Positions 1-12,935 of a stretch of DNA of 64,000 nucleotides are shown here, in pieces. Each line of letters begins with the position of its first letter. Position 1 is the stretch's first letter. This DNA comes from Cryptomeria japonica (lineage: Eukaryota; Streptophyta; Pinopsida; Cupressales; Cupressaceae). The notes below the pieces were generated by a model. It made no database searches. It worked only from the letters and a program-made list of their open reading frames with translations, and was not told the DNA's origin. The DNA is taken from the NCBI RefSeq assembly GCF_030272615.1, contig NC_081405.1:575035752-575099751 (forward strand), read 5' to 3'. The position numbers and the translations under genes were made by a program.

Positions 1-1624
1 TATATTTATGTAATTATATTATATTATTATATATATAATTTTTAATTTGGAATTTAATTTAGATTATTGATATAATATAATCGGGTTTATTTGTAAATTA
101 ATCATGAACATATAATTAGGGCGTTAATTTTTATGTGATTTTATTTAACTTTATTGGACAAATGATAGATTGATTTCTTTGTATTAAAATAGTTGTATTT
201 TCTTATTGTCTGGAAAATCATTAATTGCAACTTATTTATGCTTTTGACTGTTTTAAGAAAAGATTGCTTGTATTAGGATCTTGTGTAAATGGTGTTTGCA
301 GTTACGCTTAATTTCATTGCAATTCTGGTTGAGTTGTCATTGTGTCCTATGTTATTATTTCTCCTTGGTCAGGTGTTGTTGTATAACCTTATTGATGTGA
401 GCCATTGTGTGTGTTTGTCCAAATGGTCAATCTTGGGTTAGTGATTATGTATCCTTCACTTGTTCTTTGTCAGGATTGTTTATGGTTGTCTGTTTCGCCA
501 TAGAGTTCTCGTAGAGAGAGACATTTCCTGTTAGTGTTCTATGAGAGAGCGTGGCTTTTGAGTGGGGGCCGTGCTCGAAGTAGATGACAGGATGACCTAT
601 CGAAAGTTGGTTAAAAAGTGATAACATAATAATATATTGGGGGGGAGTGAGATAAATATTAATTAAGATAAGTGTACCTTGTGCATAGGTGAGTGCTTGT
701 ACAAGGCTCATAATGTTACGAGAAGGCTTGGAATGGCAAAATTACCACCTTGTCTTCACGAAAGGATTGGTAGGGTCCGCATGAGACTTAATTGGAACCG
801 GAGGCTCAGGAGAGGTTACCAGGAGAAACCCAAGGATGGGGGCCGGGACCTATGGAGGCTGTACCATGGTAACCATCAAGCTATGTGATGACACTCTCTC
901 CTTAGAGTCACTAGTGTTCTGTGAGTTGTGTTTCATGGATGGTTGCAGAGTCTTGTAGTCCTTTTGTACTTGTCTTACTTTGCTTGCTTGAGGGTTTTCT
1001 ACTATCTCCTAGCATGGTGGGGTGGTTCCATTTCGGGATCACATGGTCGGGTGGTAGTGCCACTTCCCATCAGATGTTCTAGATTGTATCTTTAGGCAAG
1101 GAAAGGCTTCGCTGGTGTTTCTTGGTTCATGGTTTATGTACCAGCTCTTGTTCGAGATCATTGTTTAGTTGAGACCTTGTGGTCATTGTATCAGACTTTT
1201 ATGTAACCTTGATATTGTATCTTTGTAACCAGTGGTATTATTGGAAGCCATGTATTTATGGATATTATAATATTATTATGTCAGTGAAATGAATGTTATT
1301 GTTTTGATCTTATGTTTAAATGGTTTATGGAAATTGGATACATTGGAGTACTTTTATTTCTCTATTATGAAATTTGGATGTATGTGTAGTTTTAAACTTA
1401 AGTTTTCAATTTATCTAATTAAATGGATTAACTATGGTGTTAATATAATATATGAATTAATCTTCATTGGTAACCCTTAGGAAATCATATGTTAGACTTC
1501 TGTTGTGTTATTAAACGTGCAATGGTTGTAGCTAATGCACTTAGTCTTTTAAAAAAAAAATTATTTCACCCTTTAGTTGCCTAGTTGTGTTGTTTTCCCT
1601 TTGGGTTCCTGGCGGGGCATTACA
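1..1624 (+). repeat. Probable 3' part of a Ty3/gypsy-type LTR
   Basis: No convincing gene is visible. The stretch ends in a GGGGCATTACA-type end at about 1614-1624, and is followed by a leader and a tRNA-primer-like site, which is how a 5' LTR ends. The start of the LTR lies outside the window or is not recognisable, and I found no second copy downstream. Short open frames at 679-888 and 1289-1480 resemble nothing I know and are treated as chance. The LTR assignment is inferred from the 3' boundary and what follows it. Confidence 0.45.
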
Positions 1625-2549
1625 CAAAGTGTAGAAGAATCTTGTATCCTTGTCGCAGTTGGTCTAAGCCTTAAGGATATTGACAACTAGAAGTGGCTTT
1701 CCATAGGTATTCAGAGGAATCAACTTGGTCTCTATCCTTTGGAAATGTAAACTCATTTTTGGGAACCAACAAAAATGGCAACTCTGGTGGGGAAGATATT
1801 GCATAAAGTTTTCCATTTCTTCCTGTGATTGGATGGTTGAGTTTTTCTCTCATGTCACAGGACCCAAATATTTTCCTTGTAGAGTGAAGAGTTTCTTAGT
1901 CTTTCCCTTGTCGGTTTGAGTCAATTCTCATTAATGTTGCTAGAGAATCTGCTTTAATTCATATTTTAATTAAATTTTGTCTAGATCTATCCATGTTTCA
2001 AGATTATTTTGTAAAACCTCACAAGTTGTGAGTGGCAACTCTGAGACTCTGAGATCTCTGCACTAGTGTGCATTATTTGAAGGAGAACTTGGAAGAACCA
2101 AAGAACTTGCAAAAGAGATGAAATAGGTTTGAGCTCTTATGGTGAAGTACCTTGACAAGTTGAGGATGGAATCGATATGATACCATATGATGATAAGGAA
2201 GTGTTGCAGTGTTGTGTTGAAACAAATCTGACCTATGAAGAAATTTTGGTTGTTTTAATATTTTTCCTTTGTAAGGAGGTGGTGACTCTGTCAGAAATCA
2301 GTGGTAAAGATTTGAAGAATTGAAGATAAATTTTTGAATCCCCAGTCAAAGAAGGTAGCAACAACTTCAACATTTCAAGGTATTTTGATTTTCATGAGTC
2401 AAGTACACTTTCAGGAAAATTATGTATAAAAATGTTCCCTAGAAAGTGAGTAAAGCACTAAGGAAGGGAATGGTAGTGATTATCTTACATACTTCTGTAA
2501 CACAATTTTCACATTTTTGTGTTAAGTTAGATGAATTTTGTTTTGAGCT
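1625..2549 (+). other. Gypsy leader with primer-binding-like site
   Basis: From 1625 to about 1770 the sequence matches 19925-20053 in words and order (GTGTAGAAG-ATCTTGTATCC, GAAGTGGCTTT, GAGGAATCAACTT, TTTTTGGGAACCAACA). Both are therefore leaders of related gypsy elements. At 1776-1793 lies a TGGCAACTCTGGTGGGGA segment, resembling the tRNA-complementary site of plant gypsy elements. The second leader lacks this site. The rest, up to the first gag codon near 2550, shows no coding. Confidence 0.6.
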
Positions 2550-3584
2550 ATGCATTTTAATAGTTTAAGAAGTATGGAAAAGGAAAGTAGAAGGGAAATG
2601 AATGAAAACATGTATTATATGCTTGTACTTCCATATGAAATGTCAAGTGTAAATATGCAACCTTTGCCAAATCACAATAGAGATTTCTTTATGGAAAGAT
2701 ATAAGCCATTGAGTTTTAATGGTATCCAAGGTTTCCCAAATGTTGTTCCTATTAAGGTTAGGGAATATCTACTAGAATTCAGTGGGAAAAGATCAAAATC
2801 AACATGTTAACATTTGTAGGAGTTTTCTGAATTAATTGGATATTTTGAGACAAATCAGGAAGATGTCTCCATGAAGCTTTTTGTTTAATATTTGAAGGAA
2901 AATGCTAGGGATTAGTTTTCTTATCTACTAGTATGTTTTGTCTCTTCATGGAATGAACTAGAGGTAGCATTCTTGGAACAATTTGGTGAAAGAATTAGTC
3001 CGAGTTCAGCTATAAAAAGATTCATGGGTATTCAGAAGGAAGGGGATGAGCTAGTTCTTGTTTTCAACCTTGGATTTTCTAGAATATTGGATAACATTCC
3101 TAGTAGTTATAGACCAAATGATGCAGTCTATTTAGTTGTTTACTTGGCTGGATTTGATGAGGAATAGAGTTATATGTTGAGAGACAAGGATCCCAAAACC
3201 TTGAATCAGGCCTATAGGATAACAATGGATATTGAGAACAACTTGAATTATGGAATCCCTAAGGGTTATCTATCTTCAAGGGTATGCTATTCCAAGACAT
3301 TAGATGTCGAAGAGAGGTATTATCCAAAAGATAGAAATAAATGTCAAGGTATCTACGCTCATGTGGATCACATTAACCCTGTTACGACTAATGTTTTAAA
3401 CAAAAATATGAGTGAGGAGAACTTGTCCCAAACAATGGTTATTCCTCATGTTAATAGAGAAAAGGTTAGTGAGAAATTATGTCACATAATTGATATAGAG
3501 ATGGAGATGATGTCACTCACTTCACCCAATGACAACAACAATAGTTGTTCTAGGAAGGAGATCCCACAAGAGATTCATTTGTAG
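2550..3584 (+). pseudogene. Ty3/gypsy gag, decayed (capsid region)
   Basis: Gag would package element RNA in cytoplasmic virus-like particles. One reading frame, broken only by stop codons, runs through the ATG at 2550. About 2900-3260 reads like the plant gypsy Gag core: a decayed RDWF-like stretch (the W is now TAG), SSWNELEVAFLEQFGERISP, then a leucine- and tyrosine-rich part ending in YRITMDIENN. Visible stops include those near 2808, 2909, 3165 and 3582. No zinc knuckle was found. The same frame continues past the last stop into the acidic region that follows. The assignment rests on motif order; I cannot align it here. Confidence 0.7.
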
Positions 3585-4883
3585 TCTTGTGTTTTAGATA
3601 TATCCAAAAGTAAGTATGAAGAATTGGAAACTTTTATGTCTGAAGTAGATGCAAGTATGTAGGATTTTAATGACATGAATTTAATTTCTCAGGAATCGGT
3701 TATATATGATAATGAAAATTCAGATGATGAGATGCCATCATTTTTTTCTGATAAAATTTGTGAGATAGAAAGTTGTGTGGTGTGTTCAAATGATGAGAGT
3801 AGGTTGCAACTTGTGTCTATGCCACAGGGATCCAACCAGAGTAATGTGCATGAAAATTTGGTTGAGGTGTGTGTCCTTGAAAATAATGTGTTCAATAGTT
3901 ATAAACTAATTGTTCCATTACAAATAGTTGTGTATGAAAGGATTCAAAAATTAACAAATAGTAAGGAAATTACATCAGACCAGTTTAGAGATCAACCATA
4001 TAGTGAATCTACTTTGTGTGATGAGTTTTCTTCATGTGAAGAATGGGGGATTGAAGAGGATGAAATAGGTTATGTTGAAACCTGTTATCCTGATGATTTT
4101 GAGGATTTCTTTGAAATTGCTCTAGAATATTTATGACTAGTGAATTTGATGGTGATTTTCTTTCTAATGTTACAAATATTGACATTGAATATGAGAGTGG
4201 AGCTCATTGATATTGACCAAGGCTATGAAATGGATGAAGAAGATTACTGCCTTGTTGCTCCACATGATATTTTGAAACCAGAATTGGAATGTTTTATTGT
4301 GCATGAGGATAGTTTTATTGAGAAGGTGAATGATGATGATTCTTCATAATACAGTGATCCGAATGTACACAATGTTGATCAAGAACCACTGGCTATGTTA
4401 ATGGGAGACATAAGTGAATAAGAATGGTTTTCAAATATTGATTGTTTATATATAGATATTTGTTTAACAGTTATGTTGGATGAACCAGTATATGAGAGTT
4501 TTTCATTTGATATTTGTAATGAATTTGTACGATGTTTGCAAGAATTCTTTAATGTTGAACATGTTATGGAGGGGCAAATAGATGAGGAAACCAATTTTCA
4601 TGATGCTAGTTGCATAATAGAGTATGAAGTGTTTCACCTCCCTTTTCATCTTGATGGGGTTGTCATGAAACTTGTGGAATATTGTTACCAATATATTTTT
4701 ATTTCAGACATTGAGCATGGGTCTTGTCTATTTCAAGCAATGCCTAGTGATAAGGTTCCGATTAGTGGAGGGTACACTGAGATAAAGGTTTTTTATGACA
4801 TGTTGAGGGATGAACAACTATATAACAATGATATCTCTAGAATTTTCAAGATGCAATGCGATCGTAACTATATTTTTGAATGA
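3585..4883 (+). pseudogene. Acidic downstream part of the gypsy gag frame
   Basis: This region uses the same frame as the gag above (open stretches at 3675-4136, 4140-4349 and 4473-4883), so it was probably the C-terminal half of one protein of about 780 residues. It is rich in Glu, Asp and Ser (for example CEEWGIEEDEIGYVE) with a Cys/Phe-rich end. It shows no protease, reverse transcriptase, RNase H or integrase motif. Stops separate the pieces (near 4136, 4347 and 4420). A gag-only, non-autonomous element is the simplest reading; deletion of pol from a complete element is the alternative. I do not recognise the acidic domain. Confidence 0.5.
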
Positions 4884-7499
4884 GGGAAACATTGGTTGAA
4901 TTTGACAGAAGGCATTGGTCCATCACATGAGGTTTGACCTACAGGCCACAAGTAATTTGGGGTAGAGTAATTTTTTCTAACTCTATGCCCAATGGGATAA
5001 TTAATTTTTGAGCCTCTACTTTTCTTAAAGTAGTTGTTATCCATGAGCATTAGTTATCTTGCTTTGGTAGTGTAGTTTCATTCTGTTGGGGTTTCTCTAT
5101 CGAAATAACTTCTTTTTGGGTCTGCTCTACAAATTGGTCTACTTCACCAAAGATTCTAGTTTCTTGCCTCATTTCTATGAAATGAATGTCCCTAACTAGA
5201 GCCACTGATATCCCTTAAAGTGATTGCATATAAAATTTTCATTTTCAAGCCCAAATATTGATCATTCTAGTTTTATGGTGTCTTCTATTAAAGTTCAAGA
5301 TTTAGGATCTAAGGTTTGTGAATATGTGACTATGTCTTGAAAAGGAGAAAAAACCTTTACCTTGTTATATTTTTTCGTTACCTTTTTCCCACTTAGGCCT
5401 AGGGTTAGTTACCTTTGGTAGGGCCATTTCATTTTCTAAGCACTAAGTTGTGTTAGACCGGTCCATCTAATGATTTTCCTAAGTCACACAAAAAATTTCC
5501 CTATATTCGGTCTCATTTTAATATTTGTGCCTACACCCATTAAATTTTCCTAAGCCCAAAATTTCTAAGTATTTCGGCCAGTGGATAAAGGCGGGTTAGA
5601 CCTAATGGCCTGCGCTTCCCCATGATCAAAAATGTAGGGAAGATAAAGACTGTGACATCATGAGATGATGGCACATGTCTTTAGTGCAGAGAGGTAAGCT
5701 GGCAGTGTAACTTTTCAAAAGCTCATGTTACCAGTTCTGAGGATGTAAAGACCGGTTTACTAATGGCCCTCTCAATTGGCACATGTTTTAAATGGATGGT
5801 GATGTTATGTTTTGGGCGAAAAGGTGCCAGATTTTTAAAATTGAAGAGTTTTGCGGGTTCTATGGTTGCAAGGTAAGGTGCAAACATATATGATGGCCAT
5901 CTTATCCCTAGGATAGAAGTTGCAAGAAGGTTATACACTATGGAATCATGAGATCATGCCACATGTATTGGGCTTACCAGGAAGACTATCAGTGGGGCCG
6001 CTGATAGTGTTGGGTTGAGAGATGATTTGGCACAGTTTTTATGGGTCCACAAGCATCGATGGAAGGTCAATTTCCATATTAACCATTAATGATCGTTTGA
6101 TTTGTGAGGCTGGGCAAGATTTGTGGTTGAGTTTCAAATTTGAATTTTAAAAGGGTCATTAAAAGTATTGGTTGCAGCCCGCAAGGGAGAGATGGGATGA
6201 GTAAGATGCAAACCTGTCGACTCAGAGTAGATAGCAACAAGTTAGGAAGCTTAGATGCCAAGTCATTGAAGAAGGATTATTTTGAAATTTTCTATTGAGT
6301 TGAAATTGATTAGACTAGGAAAGGATGATATCTCATAGGTGTGAAAGGATTGGGATAAGCTTCAAGTTTAGATATGATGGATCATGGGTTTGCTGATGAA
6401 TTTAGAGATTGCCTATTGACTGGGATTCTGAAGTAGGATATGTACAATCATGGAAGAATAAAATCAGAACAAAATCATTCACACAAGATGAATCTTGGCA
6501 AGAAAATACAGTAGATGTGATAGGCATGATTTCTAGAGTCCATAGCTGGCGGGTTGAATTAAAAGCACCGGAGTGAGGATTTTTCATGTGAATGAGCACC
6601 ACCAGATGAAGTGTTTTGATTATAAATCCAATAGGGTGGTGACTTAATAGGTAGGAGAAAATTGAAGCCTTTTTATTTTCTAAGAGCAGTTCTTTCTTCT
6701 GCAAATAAAATGATGTTTGAGCAAGGTTGTAAATGGAGTTGTGTATGCTCTGTGATATGGGATGGATGTTTTCTCTCCTGTGTGAGTATGTTTATATTCA
6801 GAGGGGTTTTAAAATAGGGGAGGATTACCAGAGGGGGCATGAAATCTTTTTATTATGAAGAAAGGCCATGCATGGCACAACCTCTCCTTCTAGTTTTCCA
6901 CTGGATGGAAGGGGGTTCTAACAGAGAGCCAACAGAGGAATGAAAGAAGGACATGTTCAGGTAGGCAGTGGCAGCCAATCGTCCATATGATTGGATGGAA
7001 GCTGCGACCCCTGCCCAGCATATTATGTTTCACCTGTAGCCCCTATTTCCACTTTCTCTGGTCTTGGTTATGAAGGCTCGAGGTCCTCTTCTATTTTGGA
7101 GGCGATTTTTCTTCTTGTCGGGACCCAGTATCCCTTATAGGAAGGGAAATGCTCTGTAGGATAGAATCCTAGCATCTCACAATCTATCTAAAGGTGTCAG
7201 GGTGATAATGGCATGGCTCAAGTGGTTTTACTTCTATGAATTTTTCAATTGAAGACATTGATGAATAGGTACTAGCGCATGGATATAGAATATCTTTATA
7301 AAATAATTGCATATGGCCTTCTAGGCCTAATTGTTGAGAATGAATCTATTGTTGACGTGTGTCTTTTGGCTGGAAGCTTGCTTCTCCCTTTCTTCTATAA
7401 AAAGGGAAATCAAGGCCAGAAGAGGGCTTCAAATTTTTGGGGAGTCTCTTATAGGTTAAAATTTTTCTTGTTCCTTAGGTTTCAGGTAAATGCATAAAG
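4884..7499. other. Non-coding tail of gypsy relic, no gene seen
   Basis: No convincing coding in either strand. Just after the acidic frame, 4884-5050 still reads like a decayed continuation (HWLNLTEGIGPSHEV, then stops). Two similar segments occur near 5645 and 5943 (ATCATGAGAT-ATG-CACATGT), suggesting an old internal duplication. No second LTR matching 1-1624 was found, so the 3' end of the element is missing or unrecognisable. Confidence 0.5.
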
Positions 7500-7504
7500 T
7501 TGGG

Positions 7505-7760
7505 TCCCAATCCCACGAAAGTCTGCAAGTTGGGAAAAGATCCCACTAGAAATGGGTGCCCAATTTTAAAAAATCGGGCACCCATTTTGCTTCGGGTGCC
7601 CGAGCCATTAAAAAACGGGTGCCCGAAGCTAAACGGGCGCCCATTTTTGGAATGTATTTTTTTATTTTTTTTAAACCATTTTCTATCATTTTCACTATTT
7701 CAAAAATGGGTAGATGTTTTAGAGGAGCACGGGTACCCATTTTTTTCATCCTAGCTGACC
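7505..7760. repeat. Left cluster of GGGTGCCCG words of element A
   Basis: Within about 200 bases the words GGGTGCCC, CGGGCACCC, GGGTGCCCG and CGGGCGCCC recur in both orientations, separated by A/T runs. The same words recur at 18265-18350, beyond the far end of gene 2. Such paired clusters near both ends are typical subterminal binding-site arrays of cut-and-paste transposons; that they bind a transposase is an inference. A GAAAAGATCC word accompanies both clusters (7534-7545 here; reverse strand near 18250). Confidence 0.6.
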
Positions 7761-7769
7761 CCCCAGACC

Positions 7770-8235
7770 ATTTTTAACCTCCTTCTAGGTATTTATTTTT
7801 ATCTTTTATATTCTATTTTATTTATTTTTATTATTTTTAATAAAAAAATGTTAATTTATTGTTATTATTTTTCATTAAAAAATGTTAATTTTTTTTTTTT
7901 TTAAATTTTTAGTGTTTTAATGTTTGAAAAACATTTTTTATTTTATTTTATTTCATGTTTTAAATAGTTTTTAGTTTTTAAATATTGCAAAAAACATGAA
8001 TAGTAAAAACCATAGGAAACAAATAAAAATATGAATAATAAAAGTCGTAGGAAAAAAAAATAAAATGAACAATAAACATTAGACACAAAAAACAAACAAT
8101 AAACTCTAAATAGAAAAATGAACACTAAACCCTAGATAGAAAAAAACGAACAATAAACCCTAGAAAATAAATGAACAACAAACCCTAAAAAATTAACAAA
8201 CAATGAACCCTAGATGAAAATCAACAATAAACCCC
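7770..8235. repeat. AT-rich stretch with AAACCCTAGA-like degenerate repeats
   Basis: The stretch 7790-7980 is almost pure A/T. From about 8080 to 8235 there is a loose tandem pattern of roughly 28-30 bases built around ACAATAAACCCTAGA, with variants ACTAAACCCTAGA, CAAACCCTAAA and CAATGAACCCTAGA. These resemble the plant telobox core but are not head-to-tail telomere repeats. No coding is visible. Confidence 0.6.
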
Positions 8236-8485
8236 CCTTCTCTCTCACACACACAGGTACAGGTTACCATCTATGCCATTACGCTCTCTCTCTCTCTTAA
8301 TCTCCCATTATCCCTTCTCTCTCTCACACACACATTACCCCCTGTCTCTCTCTCTCACACACATTACGCCCCTCTTTATTTCACACGTTACCCTCTCTCT
8401 ATCGTTACCTACTCTCTATCTCTCAAATTATCTATTCTCTTTCTAACTCATTGTATCTCAAATTACCTACTCTCCCTCTCTCTTT
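8236..8485. repeat. CT/CA microsatellite block with spaced TTACC
   Basis: Runs of CT and CA dinucleotides (CTCTCTCTCACACACA) alternate with ATTACC or GTTACC words, giving an irregular short tandem pattern. It lies in the left arm of element A. It has no coding potential. Confidence 0.85.
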
Positions 8486-10930
8486 GTGTTTTAATCACGC
8501 GTAAAAGTCTGAATGTTTAAATTTATATTTCTAAAAGTTGTATTTAATTATAGGATTCTTTTGTAAAAGTTAGATATTTAATTTATGTTTAAATTGAACT
8601 TTAAAATGATAATGAATATGAATGTTTTTTTTTGTGTGTGTAAAAAATAGGGTTCTTAAATTTGATAATTTACTCTAACTATCACTATTAATCCTCACTA
8701 TTTCCTAACTTAGCCCAATCTCTAAAGATATACTATATATTTACACACATGATAACATGTCCTTTTTCTTTTTTTTCTCTTTCCTTTGTTCTTTTATCCT
8801 TCTCTAATAACCAATGCCTCCTTTTTATAGTTAATACCCCCCTAATAAGAGAGATAAAATGAGAATTCAAAACTCCCCATAAAGAAGTAGGTCACGTGCT
8901 AATGATGAAAATTGAAGAAAAAACATGATCCATTACTTGCAAACAACATTTTTTTTCCTTTAGGAAGAAAAAAAAACATTGTTGACTGGAAATGTCACTA
9001 TGATTAGTTGGGTAAATACAAAATTCAAACCTAAATAGACTTGTGTCTGTAAAAACTTCGCAAATATTCACATGTTGGAACAAAATGATGATAAAGAATC
9101 TTGTAAGGGTCGAACTAGAATGAGCACCAAAGATAATATGATGGGTTTCAAATGATGGCATATCTATCATGAAAGCAGATATCAATATCCTCAAAATAAT
9201 ATTTAACATATGTAATTCTAAACTCAAACAAGGATAATATATTCAAAAGATATGAATCCCAAGTGGTCATGTTTAGAAGGTGATTAATGCCATCCTAGAA
9301 TAAGTCAATTCCATTTATGGAATTGGTGATAATAATATAAAATAATAAAAAACATTTAAGATGGATATTAGGTCTTGATAGGATGAGTACTTGAAGAATG
9401 AGACAAGCTTCTAAATTGTCAAAACGTGCAAGACCTATGATATAATAAATTAAGTATCACCATAGAAGGGTCTGTGATCTTCATCTACAAAGGGAATAAA
9501 ACAATATACAATAGGATCCTCTAGGAATGGAGAGATATGAGGGTCTCCATGGATCTCCTAAACTCTATTCCAAAGTGTGTGGGGGAAATCAATATCCAAT
9601 GCAATACGCATAGAATCATGATCTTGACACTAGATCAAATCACTCCTACATGGTCAATGATGTTACACCAAGACTATATAATTTCTAGTGTTTCTAGTTT
9701 AGGTATGAGTCCATACATAAAAAGAAAATGATTACACCACCTAAAACTTATCAAGATATCATTTTACAAAAGAATCATAGTTATCCCTTTCTAATTTTAC
9801 CACAAAAGGATGAATAGAGAAACCTATGATACCTCCTCAAATAAAAAATTAAAAGATCAATAAAATCAATACATATAAAATATATCAAACAAATTCATCT
9901 CATGTAAGATAGTCATTTTCAAGCGCCAAGATGTCCAAGTAAATGACTAGAATGTGAAATCACAAAAAAATAAATATAAAATATGAGGAAATTTCTAGAA
10001 AATAATTGTGTGATCTATGAAGAATTATGAACCTCCTTTTCAATGCCACATGAAGCAAGAAAAAATATGTTCTCTATCAAAAGCTACGAGGCTTTAAATT
10101 TACATAGCTTGATTTAAGTTAAGAGGACAATAAATCACACTAGTGGTAGATTTAATAAAAATAAGAATCAAATATAGATCAATATTGGAATCACATTTTG
10201 TGGGTTGCGACTTTGAACAAGAAAAAACCAATATAAAATTGAATATAAAAAAAATAGAGTTTTTCTTTTGTTTTAACTCCTCCAAGAGTAGAGAACCTAC
10301 TATTTATTCAATCTTCAACTTAGTGTAGTACTACTAGTTGTGATCACTAAATCATCCAATGATTCTAGAAAAGAACACAACAAAGTAGTACATGTATTGA
10401 CAAGTTCATAGATATAACTTATGACGTTAATGAATTTAGTTAAAACCATGAAAGAGAGTAGTTGAATCGAATCCTATCAAGTTGAAAATATAAAGTGGTA
10501 GCCTAATTGATGATAATGGTTAAATATTGCAAGGGTACTAAATTGTAATTCCATGGAAGTTACCTTCATTATCTAAATCAGTGGAGTCATTTATTCATTA
10601 TCTATTCTCTCTCTCTCTCTTGTGATTATTTTTATGATTTTGATGGAACTTATACTAATGCATCTTTAGATGTTAAAAAGTATTGTTTGAGTTGCATCGG
10701 CATTATGATGTTTTATTTTGTAGAATATTTCTTATACTTTGATTTAAGTGGATAATATTTCTTAAATGATGCTTATTATTAAAATAGACCCACCTATTAA
10801 TAATATTATAGATCTATGTGAGTTTAAAATAGACCCACCTATTATAAGGTTTCTTGGAAGGTGAAATATAAATTAAATAGTAATTGTAAATTTTCATGTT
10901 TGTATATAAATGCGGATTATTTTCACAGAA
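8486..10930. other. Left non-coding arm of element A
   Basis: AT-rich and without a believable gene. The open frame 8892-9227 on the minus strand is hydrophobic and low in complexity and looks like chance. A short (CT)n run lies near 10607-10620. An AAAATAGACCCACCTATTA segment occurs twice (about 10783 and 10829). Nothing else is recognised. Confidence 0.5.
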
Positions 10931-10938
10931 TGAATGAA

Positions 10939-12885
10939 TGTGAGTACCACCTTCACCTCCACCCCCTCCACCTCCACCTCCACCCGATCAGTTGAGGCAG
11001 ACAATTAGGATGAATATTGATTCTTTTATTAGAGATATCCATACTATTAGACATGAGCCTCATCCACCTCCGTAGTTGTTATGCCTTGCAGATAGTATGC
11101 AAGGGATTGTACATTCTGTACAGGCTTTAGATAGCAAGCTGGATAGCTAGCATAGTTGGTGGGAGGGATTGCATCAATTTTATGCTGATGGCCTAACACA
11201 CAAACAAGTCAATGAATTAAAAATAACAAAAAAAGATTTGAAACAATATTTTGTGAACCCTAAGATGGGTGAAGAGATAGATCCAAAGAAGCCATGGATC
11301 TCAATTGATGGTGTAGGCACCCAGGCATAGCTAGACACTTTTAGGAGTGGTGGTGGATGGTCTTGCTCAATTCATGAGGTCCCCATGTATTTTTTGAAGA
11401 AATTACGGGCCGAATTTGAATTGGGTAAAAATCCCAATTACTTTGATATTAGATCATTTTAGGGGGTCGAGAGAGGCATGCCCCTGGATAGGTCAGGAGA
11501 AAAATTGAGCGATAGGGTTAGAAACCATGTGCATGATGATCTATTGGTTCCTCTTCCATCACCAGTTGTTCCAACACCTGCCCATCATCGACTAGTGGAT
11601 TCTGCTCTTGGTTCATTGAGTGTCCTATCAGGCAATTTGGTACAATAGTTGCACGAGGTGAGGGCTACCCCCAACTTAGCACATGCTAGCATGAGCTGCA
11701 GGGATGTATGTACGGGTCCACAAAGTGAGGTCACACCTAGAGGAGATGTTGATTTTGATGATGCTTATGCTGCCCATGGTGGTTATGATGATGCCAAGGA
11801 GGCTGCACATGCTGATGTTGTCTCTTCATATATTGATCTCCTGTGGGCAGATGATGATCAGCCTATAGAGGTACAGATTTATTTATATAATTTATAGTGC
11901 AATATTAAATTCCTTATATATACATATGAACCATAACATGAGTCATTTTTTTTTGAACAAAGGATGGATCATACCACATCATTGAGGAACCGACATCATG
12001 TTACCTCAATACCTAGAGATGTTGGTGCCCCATTTACGGTATGCACTTTCATCTAGATACATTGTATTGATATGTACATTTAAAATAAACAATAAACTTT
12101 TTAACGTAATGATGTGTATGATATGTTTTTTTAATTTTGTAGTGTGCTTTGTGTAGCACCGAGGTGGGTAGTTCTTCATGTGACCCGTGGATTGCTGAGG
12201 CTCAGCCTCATATAACACTAGTATGTTTTTCATCCATTAATTTGATTCATGTTCATTATTTTTTGCAATTGAAAGCTTCTAGATTGTTTGATGGTGCATC
12301 ACATGTACGCCTTCACCCATTAGTTACTTTGCTTGCATCACATGTATGCTTTTCTACGATAAACTTGTAGTCTATATATATACTTTATAATTTATGTATA
12401 TATACAAGTTTGATTCATGCTTTAGATATGTTGTTTAGGTCGATAACACTACCAGTATTGGTATGGCAATGGGATTGAGCCAGATGCAACACTCGACATT
12501 GTCATTTGTGGTGATGAAAAAAGAAATAATTTTTAATTTGTTTATACTATGTACCTAGCTTTTATAGGGATTATCAAAATTGATGTACAATGTTTTTTTT
12601 TTCCAGGACTTGACTACAACTGCTTTTCTTGTTCATGATAGTGGACCTCCACGTACCAGTGAGGGCATTGTAGAGCGTGGTCATATGGTAATTTATTTTA
12701 ATTTTTTAGTATTTAATTACCTTATAAGTGAATTATGCAAGTAACTTCTTCTCATGTTAAATCTTCTTCTCATGTAAAATATTTTAATAATGTACAGGAG
12801 GGTGGAGACACTGATACTACACACACATGGGATGGTGCATTTAAGGATGATGTGCAACAGGATGAGATGCACGTGAGTTCTTAGA
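10939..12885 (+). pseudogene. Element A gene 1: proline-rich ADGL..KQ protein (decayed, with introns)
   Basis: One frame runs from about 10950 to 11870, broken by five stops, all TAG. It starts with a run of about ten prolines, then has WEGLHQFYADGLTHKQVNEL, a FLKKLRAEFELGKNPNYFDI segment, and an acidic end with SSYID. A putative intron 11871-11962 (GT...AG) follows, then short likely exons with GT/AG edges to about 12885. Element B gene 1 shares the proline-rich start, the (Q)YADGL-KQ block, the lysine-leucine/NYFDI block, SSYID and an intron directly after it. No known domain is recognised. The function is unknown; an accessory transposition protein is a guess from context. Exon ends after 12000 are uncertain. 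Confidence 0.5.
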
Positions 12886-12935
12886 TTATATATTTTAGAT
12901 CATTTCATGTTATTGTATTATGGACTTTTTATGAT

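Noticed and set aside
679-888. Arginine-rich 69-codon open frame
   Set aside because: It sits in the probable LTR, matches nothing I know and has no supporting signals.
6372-6392. Possible left terminus of element A (TATGATGGATCATGGG)
   Set aside because: It resembles the element B terminus over about 15 bases, but lies over 1 kb outside the first shared repeat cluster with no further similarity; chance is likely.
8892-9227. Minus-strand 111-codon hydrophobic open frame
   Set aside because: No family resemblance, low complexity and A/T-driven codons; no intron or regulatory context.
10783-10850. Direct repeat AAAATAGACCCACCTATTA
   Set aside because: Two short copies about 46 bases apart in AT-rich DNA; probably slippage, with no further structure.
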